A program made the translations under genes and the position numbers. Shown here piece by piece: positions 1 through 6,977 of a stretch of DNA of 64,000 bases (position 1 is the first letter of the stretch; each line of letters begins with the position of its first letter). The notes below the pieces were generated by a model, which was not told the DNA's origin, did not search any database, and saw only the letters and a list, made by a program, of their open reading frames with translations. Source of the DNA: CAWJKP01 sp963843465 (GTDB taxonomy: Bacteria > Planctomycetota > Planctomycetia > Pirellulales > Thermoguttaceae); the NCBI GenBank assembly GCA_963843465.1, contig CAWJKP010000002.1, forward strand, positions 186,001 to 250,000. The letters run 5' to 3'.

Positions 1-1288
1 CCTTGTCATATCTCCCGGGCACATAGAGGAACTTGCCGATGTTGTAGAGGGGTTGCCCGAGGATCGCCCAGAGCGAGGCCAGGGCGATCATCTGGCCTAT
101 GACCTTCAGCCCGTAAGGCTCGAAGATCTTGTAGAGGAAATAGAGAATCGAGAGCATGATGATCCAGCGGTAGATCACCGCGGCGATGGTGTAGAGGGCG
201 AAGAAGATCTGGTTCCGCTCGGGCAGGAAGGGATCTTCCTGCGGCTCGAGGCCGAGGAACCACTCGCTCGCCTTGCGGCCCAGGATCGAGGTCGCCTTCT
301 GCCGCAGGTTGGGGATCTCGGTGATGTCGGCGAGGATGTAGTAGCCGTCGTAGCGCAAGAGCGGGTTGGCGTTGAACATCACGGTGCTGACCGAGGAGAT
401 GAACATCACGTTGAGGCAAAGATTGTTGAGCAGGCCCGGCTGGCTGTTCCACCAGATCCAGGTGCAGAACGAGGCCAGCACCAGTTCCACCCACATCCCC
501 GCGGCGCCGATCGCCGCCCGGTGCCACTTGTTGGGCAGCATCCAGGAGTCGGAGACGTTGCAGTAGAGGCAGGGCGTGAGCACCAGGATCATCACGCCCA
601 GCTCGTGGCACTCGCCGCCGAAATGGTGGCATGTCAACCCGTGCCCGAACTCGTGCAGCACCTTGGTGAAGCACAGCGTCACCGTGAGCAAGAAGGCATT
701 GTAGAGACTGAAGAACTGGTGGAACTCCGGCAGCTTCGCGCGGAAGGTGTCGAACTCCACCAGCACCAGCATCAAAGCCGACAAGCCGAACGCCAGGCAG
801 AGAAAGACCGTCAACGGATGGAAAAACCATTTCACGTAGCCGTACATCGCCTTCAGCATCCGCTCGGGGTCGATACCCTTGAAGCGGATGCAGAGGACGT
901 TTCCCAGGGCGCCGAGGATCTCCTTGCGGCGGCGTTCGCGGCGGCGTTTGACCAGTTGCCGGCCCTGGCCGGGGACCGCGGCCACCACCAGCCCGCTGCG
1001 GTGCAACATGCCCAAGAACTGCCCCAGCTCTTCCAGCGTGATCTTCTGCGGCGGGAACTGCTCCTCGAACTCGTCCTTGATCTCGTCCAGGCTCACGTCG
1101 CCGTCGAGCATCTGCAGGATGGCGTATTCCTCTTCCTGGAAGCGGAAGTAGTTCAGACCGATCGGGTCCTTGATCACCCAGTAGATGCGGCCATGGTACC
1201 GCTGGCGGCGGGCGGAAAGGTCCGGCCGCTTGCGGATGGAGATCTTCCTGGCCGAACTGGAGAGCAGGCTTTCGCGTAAGGTGAGCAT
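1..1288 (-). CDS. M50-like membrane metallopeptidase (3' end outside window)
   Basis: Reading from the ATG at 1288 gives an uninterrupted frame to the window edge (429 codons). A soluble N-terminal part of about 150 residues precedes hydrophobic segments. The zinc motif HEFGH is at residues 212-216, directly after a membrane segment, and the distal motif NPLLRYDG places Asp at residue 314. These are the hallmarks of M50 (site-2-protease-like) enzymes, which cleave substrates within or near the membrane. In planctomycetes such proteins usually sit beside HlyD adaptors, as here: two HlyD genes lie immediately upstream on the same strand. The natural substrate is unknown. It could act in peptide maturation and export or in regulated proteolysis. 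The family is well supported, the biological role is inference. Confidence 0.85.
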   Translation of the reverse strand, partial: MLTLRESLLSSSARKISIRKRPDLSARRQRYHGRIYWVIKDPIGLNYFRFQEEEYAILQMLDGDVSLDEIKDEFEEQFPPQKITLEELGQFLGMLHRSGLVVAAVPGQGRQLVKRRRERRRKEILGALGNVLCIRFKGIDPERMLKAMYGYVKWFFHPLTVFLCLAFGLSALMLVLVEFDTFRAKLPEFHQFFSLYNAFLLTVTLCFTKVLHEFGHGLTCHHFGGECHELGVMILVLTPCLYCNVSDSWMLPNKWHRAAIGAAGMWVELVLASFCTWIWWNSQPGLLNNLCLNVMFISSVSTVMFNANPLLRYDGYYILADITEIPNLRQKATSILGRKASEWFLGLEPQEDPFLPERNQIFFALYTIAAVIYRWIIMLSILYFLYKIFEPYGLKVIGQMIALASLWAILGQPLYNIGKFLYVPGRYDK

Positions 1289-1341
1289 CGGCGGGGGCTG
1301 GCGTGTTACGATCGATCGACAACTAAGTTCCGCATTTCACC

Positions 1342-1394
1342 GTACTCCTCTCGCTCCGCGAGAGGGACAACGTCACGCGGAGCGTGACGAGTAC
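1342..1394. repeat. Palindromic intergenic repeat, family A (GTACTCCTC...)
   Basis: Arms beginning GTACTCCTCTCGCTCCGCG and ending GGAGCGTGACGAGTAC form an imperfect hairpin between the HlyD and M50 genes. The same family recurs at 39487-39548 and 54637-54823. Confidence 0.75.
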
Positions 1395-1397
1395 GAC

Positions 1398-2474
1398 TCA
1401 CTTCTTCCGCTGGATGGTCATCTGCACGGTCAAGCCGGGCCGCAGCAGCCAGAAGCCGTTCTCCTGGCGGTTCTCGACCTCGGCGTGGACCAGGAACTGC
1501 ATCCCGGCCACGACGAGCGGACTGGCGAAGACCACGCTTCCGGGAAAGTTTGCCTGCTTGCCCTTCGGCAGATCGAGGGTGATCGTCACCGGCTGGTTGA
1601 TGATCTCCGAGGGCAGAACGTGGTTGGGGTCGGAAGCTCTTGCAGAGAGCATGCCCTCGACCCGCAGCCGGTCGACCCGGACCACGCGCACCACGGGGTC
1701 GCCCGGCTTGACCCACTCGCCCGCATGGCGGTTGAAGCGATCGGCGACGATGCCCTCCAAGGGCGACTTGATCTGGCGGCGGGTCACTTCGAGGGTGGCC
1801 GCGTCGAGCTCGGCGTGCTTCTCGTCGGCCTTGTGTCCGTTGACGATCTTCTCGTGCTGCGCCTGCTGGATCTGCAACTCGTACTGCCGGGCCTTGAGCT
1901 GCCGCTCCAGGACCTCGCTCCGGGAGAAGGTGTTGGGCTGCTGCGCGTTGGCCTCCAGGGCCTGCTGGACCTCGGACTGGGCGACGGCGAAAGCGGCGCG
2001 GGCGTAGAGAATGCTGACCTCGTTGTCGGCCTCGGCCTGGGCGGCGAGCCACTGTTGGTGGGCCACTTCCATGGCCATTTTCGCCTGGCTGTCGTCGACC
2101 TGGGCCAGGGTGTCGTCCTTCTTCACCAACTGACCTTCCTTGACCGGGATCTCCATCAACACGCCTTGCTCCTGGGCGGGGACTTCCACGTCGCCGTCGC
2201 CCATCAGCGTCACCAGGAAGCCCGAGGCCACGACCACGTCGGCGGCAACCTTGACTTCCGGACGCGGCAAGCCAAAGGGGGCGAACTCGCCCGGCGAGCG
2301 CCGCGGTGAGGCCGGCGGGGGAACCACCGCGTCGGTCCGGCGGGAAGATGACGAGGCGGCGGGGAAGCCGGACGAGGGCGCCGCACCCGGCGGCTGCGAG
2401 GCGGCCGGAAGGGTCACGACCACGAAGACGGCGGCGCCGAGCCCGGCGGCCGCCAGGATCAGGGGGAATCGCAT
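1398..2474 (-). CDS. HlyD-family periplasmic adaptor
   Basis: This 358-residue protein has an N-terminal hydrophobic signal or anchor (residues 5-25) and a Pro/Ser-rich linker to about residue 70. A lipoyl-like half-motif follows (roughly 85-125), then a long helical hairpin rich in Ala/Gln/Glu (about 125-225) and the second lipoyl half and beta-barrel (KSPLEGIVADRF region onward). This is the arrangement of membrane-fusion proteins of HlyD/RND systems, which bridge an inner-membrane partner to the periplasm. It follows the GAF-HlyD gene by 24 bp and precedes the M50 gene. No transporter ATPase or RND pump is visible, so its partner is probably the M50-like protein. That partnership is inference. 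Confidence 0.85.
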   Translation of the reverse strand: MRFPLILAAAGLGAAVFVVVTLPAASQPPGAAPSSGFPAASSSSRRTDAVVPPPASPRRSPGEFAPFGLPRPEVKVAADVVVASGFLVTLMGDGDVEVPAQEQGVLMEIPVKEGQLVKKDDTLAQVDDSQAKMAMEVAHQQWLAAQAEADNEVSILYARAAFAVAQSEVQQALEANAQQPNTFSRSEVLERQLKARQYELQIQQAQHEKIVNGHKADEKHAELDAATLEVTRRQIKSPLEGIVADRFNRHAGEWVKPGDPVVRVVRVDRLRVEGMLSARASDPNHVLPSEIINQPVTITLDLPKGKQANFPGSVVFASPLVVAGMQFLVHAEVENRQENGFWLLRPGLTVQMTIQRKK

Positions 2475-2498
2475 AAGGTTACCAAAGGGTTGTAAGAC

Positions 2499-4550
2499 TT
2501 AAAAATACGGGAAGATCACCCGCGACTGGAGGTATTCAATCGCGTCGTGGAACCAGACGTAGCCGATCGGCCGCTTGCCGCAATGGATCTTGCCGTCGAC
2601 CGCCGCGCCGGGGCGAATGGCGTTCTCCGGCAGCTCCTTGCGGAGTTTCGCGGTATCGATCGCCACGTAGGCCTTCACCATGTTGCCTTCCTCCTGCTGG
2701 GGATTGGCGCCTTCCTCGATCTTCGTGATGTGCCCCACGCGCGACGTGCTCGGGTCGACGGCCAGGGCGTAGTCCACGTCGAGCTCCTTCTTGATCTCCC
2801 GCTGGGCCCGGGCGATGTGTCCCATGCGTTTCTCGGGGATGTCAAGCTCCAGCCGCCAGTCGCCCCTGGGATCGGCGATCCGCATCAACTCCTGGCCCCG
2901 CTGGACCGGGCGGTGGTTCAGATGGTTCTGCACGTCCCAGGTGATCACCTGGCCATCGATGGGACTGAGCACGTTCAAGTCGCTGATCTTCTTCAGCAAG
3001 AGCTTCTCCTGGGACTGGAGCCCCATCAGCTTCACAGTCTCTTCGGCCTCCTGGCTGAGGATCCGGTTGCGATCCTCCGTGGAGAGGCTGCCGAGCCTGC
3101 TAGTGTATTGCAGCGACTCAAGGGTCCTTCGGCTGACCTCGATCTGCCCCTGGATCTCGGTCAATTTGACTTGCGACTCGGTGTCGCGAAGCTTGGCCAG
3201 CAGGTCTCCCTGGTGGACCATGTCGCCGTGCTTGACCGGCACCACCTCGACCTCGGCCTCGGTGGGCGCGAAGACGATGCGGCGCTCCACCGGCTCGATG
3301 GTCCCCTTGGCGCGGAGCGTGAAACTGTAAGGAATGATCGCCAACGAGGCCAGGGCCGCCAGGATCGCGCCGGTGATCGCCAGGGTCTTGGGGAGGGTGC
3401 GGGCCTTGAGCACCCATTTCTGGCGGCCGATGGTCCGCCAGACGGGCATCAGGAAGAGGTTATGGTGGTCCAGGGAGTTGGCCAGCGCGGTGGCGCTGTG
3501 GCGGCCCACCACGTCCACCCGCTGCAGCATCTTGTCCGGCACCCGGCTGTCCTCGATCTCCTCGACGATCAGGGCGCCGATCGGTGCCTCGGGGTCCTCG
3601 CGCTTGCTGGCCTCTTCCTCTTCCGGATCGCTGCGCGGCCGGGCCAGGGGCAACACGGCCACCGTCTTCGAGTGCGACTCGTCGACGTACTCCTGCACGG
3701 CGTCCTCGACCTGGGGGGCCATGTTGCTGGTGTCGCCCGTGTACCAGATCGTCTCGCCGCTGGCCACCACGGCCGTCGCCAGGCGGCCCAGCAGGCGAAT
3801 GGTGTTGGAGCGCTTGTCGAACATGTCCTGGCCGCTGACCGACTCGATGTAGCACTTCTTTCCCTTGCGGATGGCGACGCTCACCCGGTCGCACTCGATC
3901 AGCCGCCGCCCCTCGTTGGCGATGGTGTAGGCCGTCTCCCGCGGATCGAGGCTGGCATGGACCATGCGGGCGAACTCTTCCAACTGCGTCCAGAGCACCT
4001 GGCGGTCGGCGAAGTGCTTGATCTGCCGGCTCTTGAAGAAGTCGCCGGCCAGGTCGCACATCTGCAAGAGGAACCGCAGGTAGCCTTTCTGGGTCGTCGC
4101 GGGCGACTCCGGCCGCTGAAAGATCTCGACGATGCCCACGGTCTCGATGTCGGTCCTCAGCGCCGCCATCACCAGCAGGAAGTCGGTCGGGTTGCCGGCC
4201 TCCTCGTCGTCGCCCGAGCCCGAGTGCGGCGGCACCAGCAACCCGTCGCCGCTGGGCAGGCTCAGCACCTTGTTCAGCAGCCGCCCGTGCCGTTTCTGGT
4301 CCTCCTCGCGCTCCCGCAGGCGGGTTTTCTGGAGACCCATCTGGTAGGCCAGCCCCAGCCGGCCTTGATCTTCCATGGCCCAGACCACGCCCCCCTCGGC
4401 CGCCAAAGCGTTGACCACCCGAGGCAAGAACTCGCTGTAGAACTCGTCCGGGCCAATGTCCGATTTCACCAACTGGGCGATCTCGTTGACCAGCGAGCGG
4501 ATCTGCTGCTTGGTCTGTTCAATCAACTGGGGATCGAGAGTCTCACTCAT
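2499..4550 (-). CDS. GAF-domain sensor fused to HlyD-type adaptor
   Basis: The first 370 or so residues of this 683-residue protein are soluble and contain a GAF-like region (about 190-350, around HASLDPRETAYTIANEGRR and the following strands). One membrane helix follows at about 385-410. The C-terminal half has a lipoyl/barrel-sandwich motif, a short coiled hairpin and the second lipoyl half (SPIDGQVITWDVQ). A cytoplasmic ligand-sensing domain would therefore be joined directly to a periplasmic adaptor. It is the first gene of the three-gene operon. GAF domains bind small molecules or chromophores, but no diagnostic ligand residue was identified, so the signal is unknown. Domain assignment is good, the sensing role is inferred. 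Confidence 0.82.
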   Translation of the reverse strand: MSETLDPQLIEQTKQQIRSLVNEIAQLVKSDIGPDEFYSEFLPRVVNALAAEGGVVWAMEDQGRLGLAYQMGLQKTRLREREEDQKRHGRLLNKVLSLPSGDGLLVPPHSGSGDDEEAGNPTDFLLVMAALRTDIETVGIVEIFQRPESPATTQKGYLRFLLQMCDLAGDFFKSRQIKHFADRQVLWTQLEEFARMVHASLDPRETAYTIANEGRRLIECDRVSVAIRKGKKCYIESVSGQDMFDKRSNTIRLLGRLATAVVASGETIWYTGDTSNMAPQVEDAVQEYVDESHSKTVAVLPLARPRSDPEEEEASKREDPEAPIGALIVEEIEDSRVPDKMLQRVDVVGRHSATALANSLDHHNLFLMPVWRTIGRQKWVLKARTLPKTLAITGAILAALASLAIIPYSFTLRAKGTIEPVERRIVFAPTEAEVEVVPVKHGDMVHQGDLLAKLRDTESQVKLTEIQGQIEVSRRTLESLQYTSRLGSLSTEDRNRILSQEAEETVKLMGLQSQEKLLLKKISDLNVLSPIDGQVITWDVQNHLNHRPVQRGQELMRIADPRGDWRLELDIPEKRMGHIARAQREIKKELDVDYALAVDPSTSRVGHITKIEEGANPQQEEGNMVKAYVAIDTAKLRKELPENAIRPGAAVDGKIHCGKRPIGYVWFHDAIEYLQSRVIFPYF

Positions 4551-5246
4551 GCCGTGGCCGTCTCGCGGAGGTCTTGCGGACAGGGAAAACCGCGGCGGAC
4601 GATCGCCCGCCGTACTGGCCGTATGAATAAACCTAGCTTAGCTTTAGCGTGCAAGCGCCGTGGTCCGTCTTTGTGCTGTGATCTGCGACAGCCACTACCC
4701 GTAGGGTGGGACAAGCTCGCCTGAGCGAGCGCCGGCCCACCACTCCTGACGGCTGATGGTTGGTCCGCGACCGCCAAGGCGTCCTGGTACCACTCTACCG
4801 GGGTATTATGGATAGATACACCGCTGCTACTGCCACCTTGACGACGCCAGCCGGTTCGAGCCGACACTCCAAACCACCCCCCATCAGGGAAATGCAAGCC
4901 AGCGGAATGGCCGGCAGATCTGTTCGCGCCCACGTTTCCCTACGCCAACGGGCTAGACCGGTCCGATTTCCCGCCCGTCTCCCCATTCTATCCGCTGGCG
5001 AAACGGACTGGGGGCTTCGCTGAACGATTTTTTCAAGATTTTTTCGGCAATTCCGCGTAGCGGGCCCATAGTGCGGGCAATCGTAGAGAGTGATACCTAT
5101 GTACGGTGGGTTTCAGCCCGCCACCACGACGTTGCCGTCCTTCTATGCGCTCCTTGCACTGCTCGGTGACGCGTTGCGAAGGCGACGTAAAGGACAACGC
5201 AGGGGGCTTGGAAGCCGCTTTCTTCGCGTTTTCTTCCCAGTCACGG
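4551..5246. other. Intergenic region without a convincing gene
   Basis: About 700 bp upstream of the GAF-HlyD gene. It contains one half-type copy of the GTAGGGTGGGACAAG repeat. The promoter of the adaptor operon is expected here, but no clear -35/-10 pair was identified. Reading frames here look like noise. Confidence 0.5.
4701..4743. repeat. Repeat family B, single arm (GTAGGGTGGGACAAGC)
   Basis: Begins GTAGGGTGGGACAAGCTCGC and ends GCGCCGGCCCACC, with a small internal hairpin CTCGC/GCGAG. Full two-arm copies are at 19674-19815, 28584-28678 and 46540-46634. Confidence 0.7.
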
Positions 5247-5525
5247 TCACGGTTGCGTGCCCCCTTTCCGTGGTACACCTTTTCTCCTCGTCTCACGGAG
5301 CCTTCTCTGAGCGTCGCCGACTCGCCACGACATCCAGAGGTAGAAGATGGCAAGGAGCAGAAATTCCCCGATGGCGAGCGCAGTGCCAAGAAGACTTCCA
5401 TCCTTGTGCCGCCTGTAATCCGCGATGGAGGATACGGTGTACCCAACCATAAGTATGGCAACGAGGAAGCTCAAGCCGTCGAACCAAATGTTGCGCATTC
5501 GCACAGACCAATCGTCCTTTCCCAC
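5247..5525 (-). CDS. Small two-helix membrane protein
   Basis: About 92 residues with two hydrophobic segments (LSFLVAILMVGYTV and LGTALAIGEFLLLAIFYLWM) and a basic C-terminus. There is no upstream ATG. GTG at 5525 or ATG at 5498 are the possible starts. It continues in the same frame after the hicA stop codon, so it could be translated by reinitiation. Function unknown. It may be an independent gene or a passenger of the HicBA module. Confidence 0.5.
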   Translation of the reverse strand: MGKDDWSVRMRNIWFDGLSFLVAILMVGYTVSSIADYRRHKDGSLLGTALAIGEFLLLAIFYLWMSWRVGDAQRRLRETRRKGVPRKGGTQP

Positions 5526-5549
5526 CAACCAGGCGCGGCCGTTTTCCCA

Positions 5550-5789
5550 TCAGTTCTCCCCGCCCTCAAGAGCGTCAATAAACTCTTCGGCAGCAACGCC
5601 AGCTTGACGAAGGACGCTGCGGAGCGTGCCGACTGCCAGCTCTTTGTGCAAGGGGATAACGCAACCGCTTCCGCCGCGACGCAGTACGACATGGCTGCCA
5701 CGTTGGCGTGCCCGATGAAAGCCCAACCGTTCCAGAACGCTAATCGCCCGCTCTCCGGAAATCCGTGGCAGCCTAGGCATCCGCGACAA
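5550..5789 (-). CDS. hicA: HicA-type toxin (mRNA interferase)
   Basis: The 79-residue protein has the HicA/YcfA double-stranded-RNA-binding fold signature, with the catalytic His in RQRGSHVVLRR followed by VIPLHKELAVGTLRSVLRQAG. HicA toxins cleave mRNA during translation and are neutralised by HicB. Its start overlaps the end of hicB by 17 bp, in antitoxin-first order. All family hallmarks are present and the frame is intact. Confidence 0.88.
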   Translation of the reverse strand: MSRMPRLPRISGERAISVLERLGFHRARQRGSHVVLRRGGSGCVIPLHKELAVGTLRSVLRQAGVAAEEFIDALEGGEN

Positions 5790-5982
5790 CCTCGAAGGTC
5801 GTCACGAGCGGGTGCTGCATCTGCTCGACGGGAAACTCTTCCAGGTAGAGCTCGGTAGCCTCCTTGAGGTTTCCGATCGCCTCCTCAATGGTCGCGCCTT
5901 GGCTTACGGTTCCAACCTCGAGGCAGTCTGCCACGAACAGATTTCCATCTTTGTGGACAACAGCGGTTAGTGTGCGAACCAT
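5773..5982 (-). CDS. hicB: HicB-type antitoxin
   Basis: 69 residues starting MVRTLTAVVHKDGNLFVA, with the family pattern of beta strands and GATIEEAIGNLKEATELYLEE. The ATG at 5982 has an AGGAG 10 bases upstream. A longer frame from 6045 exists, but its first 21 residues look like the start of a PIN toxin rather than HicB, so I place the start at 5982. HicB binds HicA and often represses its own operon. No C-terminal DNA-binding domain is visible in this short version. Confidence 0.85.
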   Translation of the reverse strand: MVRTLTAVVHKDGNLFVADCLEVGTVSQGATIEEAIGNLKEATELYLEEFPVEQMQHPLVTTFEVVADA

Positions 5983-6045
5983 GAATATGCGGCTCCTGGC
6001 CGAATCAGTCATCCGCGCGAGCAAGTTGGTGTCCAGAAGGATCAT
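5983..6045 (-). pseudogene. Truncated PIN-domain toxin start fused to hicB
   Basis: The 21 codons from 6045 read MILLDTNLLARMTDSARSR, the canonical first strand of a VapC-like PIN ribonuclease with its first catalytic Asp (residue 5). The frame then runs straight into hicB instead of the rest of the PIN domain. It overlaps the upstream antitoxin by ATGA, as an intact toxin gene would. This looks like a recombination scar. Confidence 0.7.
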
Positions 6046-6263
6046 TCGCCTTCTAGCCGAGTGTAGAGGGCCTCGCGCGAGTCGTCCGCACTCCCCACGT
6101 GAACCTCGAAGGGCGCCATCTCTGCGAAGATGTCCTCGCCAGGACGAGGTGGCGCATCCGAAGGCCCTTCGACAAACACAATCGCCTCGCGGATTTCGCC
6201 GTCGATTCGGGCGAGACCCTCCGCGATCTCTTGCCTAGACCCTTTCAGAACGTGGACGTTCAT
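6042..6263 (-). CDS. Small antitoxin-like protein of a lost PIN toxin
   Basis: 73 residues (MNVHVLKGSRQEIAEGL...). An AAGGTG ribosome-binding site lies 5-7 bases before the ATG at 6263. The stop overlaps the truncated PIN start (6042-6045), the usual coupling of antitoxin and toxin genes. I do not recognise a DNA-binding fold in it. Assignment as antitoxin rests on position and size. With the PIN gene gone it may be an orphan. Confidence 0.6.
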   Translation of the reverse strand: MNVHVLKGSRQEIAEGLARIDGEIREAIVFVEGPSDAPPRPGEDIFAEMAPFEVHVGSADDSREALYTRLEGE

Positions 6264-6972
6264 CGTGTCACCTTACGCCCATATCCTACCACCCCCCGTA
6301 TCGGTTGTCAACGGTGGCGGTTGGTTGAGAGCCGCGACAAGATAACCCGGCGATTTCCGCCTGTAGGGGACGCCCTCCGTGGCGTTCCGCAGTGCATGTG
6401 AAGGGGAAAGGGGGACAGGCGCGCTTTTCAAGGCTCGATTGTCCCGAATCCTCGACCGCTTCGTTGGGAAACGTGGCGGCAGTCGCATCGCCGCCCCGGG
6501 GCCTGCGCCAAGTTCACCGGAAAACGTCGCTCCAGACGCACTGCCGACCCGGAAACCGCGCCTTCGTGGACGCCATCGCTTCACTTTGCGCCACGCGAAG
6601 GTAGACACCGCGGCAATTGGCGTCGCTCGAAGGTGGACAGGACGACAATTTACGGCGCTCGAAAGTAAACACCGCGGCAATTCGCGTCGCGCCGAAGGCG
6701 CCTTCCCGCCGCTTGCCGGCGCGAAACGCGGCGTCTACTGGTATCCTCGCACAACGGGCGTCTGGACCTTACTGCTTGTCCGCAAGAAAGATGCGCTCTG
6801 AGGACCGGCGGCGAAAGGGCGGGCGCGGAGAAAAAGGGAAGTTCGCGGTACAGGAAGCGTGCCGGTCTTTGCAACGCGGACGAATGCCGCGGCTACCAGT
6901 TCCCGAACCGGTCCTCAACGGATTGGCGGGCTGAAGCCCGCCCTACAACGGATTGGCGGGCTGAAGCCCGCC
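6264..6972. other. Intergenic region, repeats only
   Basis: About 700 bp between the VWA gene and the antitoxin, with no convincing gene. It holds a triplicated degenerate 33-bp motif (6592-6690) and most of a 30-bp tandem repeat (6918-6977). Confidence 0.5.
6592..6690. repeat. Three degenerate 33-bp direct repeats
   Basis: Three consecutive units share the skeleton cgaaGGTAGACACCGCGGCAATTggcgtcg. Units 1 and 3 are closest to each other, unit 2 is more divergent. No spacers separate them, so this is not a CRISPR array. Confidence 0.6.
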
Positions 6973-6977
6973 CTACA
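6918..6977. repeat. Perfect 30-bp tandem palindrome, two copies
   Basis: Two exact copies, each with GGCGGGCT/AGCCCGCC arms. The second copy contains the TAG stop of the VWA gene (6973-6975). It could act as a terminator or mRNA-end stabiliser. Confidence 0.8.

Noticed and set aside
6..1322. A 438-codon minus-strand frame and a 408-codon plus-strand frame at the left edge
   Set aside because: Compositionally biased shadow frames. The frame from 1288 contains the HEFGH and NPLLRYDG motifs and continues off the window.
5033..5461. A 142-codon minus-strand frame overlapping the small membrane protein
   Set aside because: Product is low-complexity and basic with no domain. The overlapping frame has two clear membrane helices and follows hicA directly.
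6592..6977. Possible CRISPR array in the repeats upstream of the VWA gene
   Set aside because: Units are adjacent without spacers, the 33-bp units are degenerate throughout and the 30-bp repeat has only two copies. No cas gene in the window.
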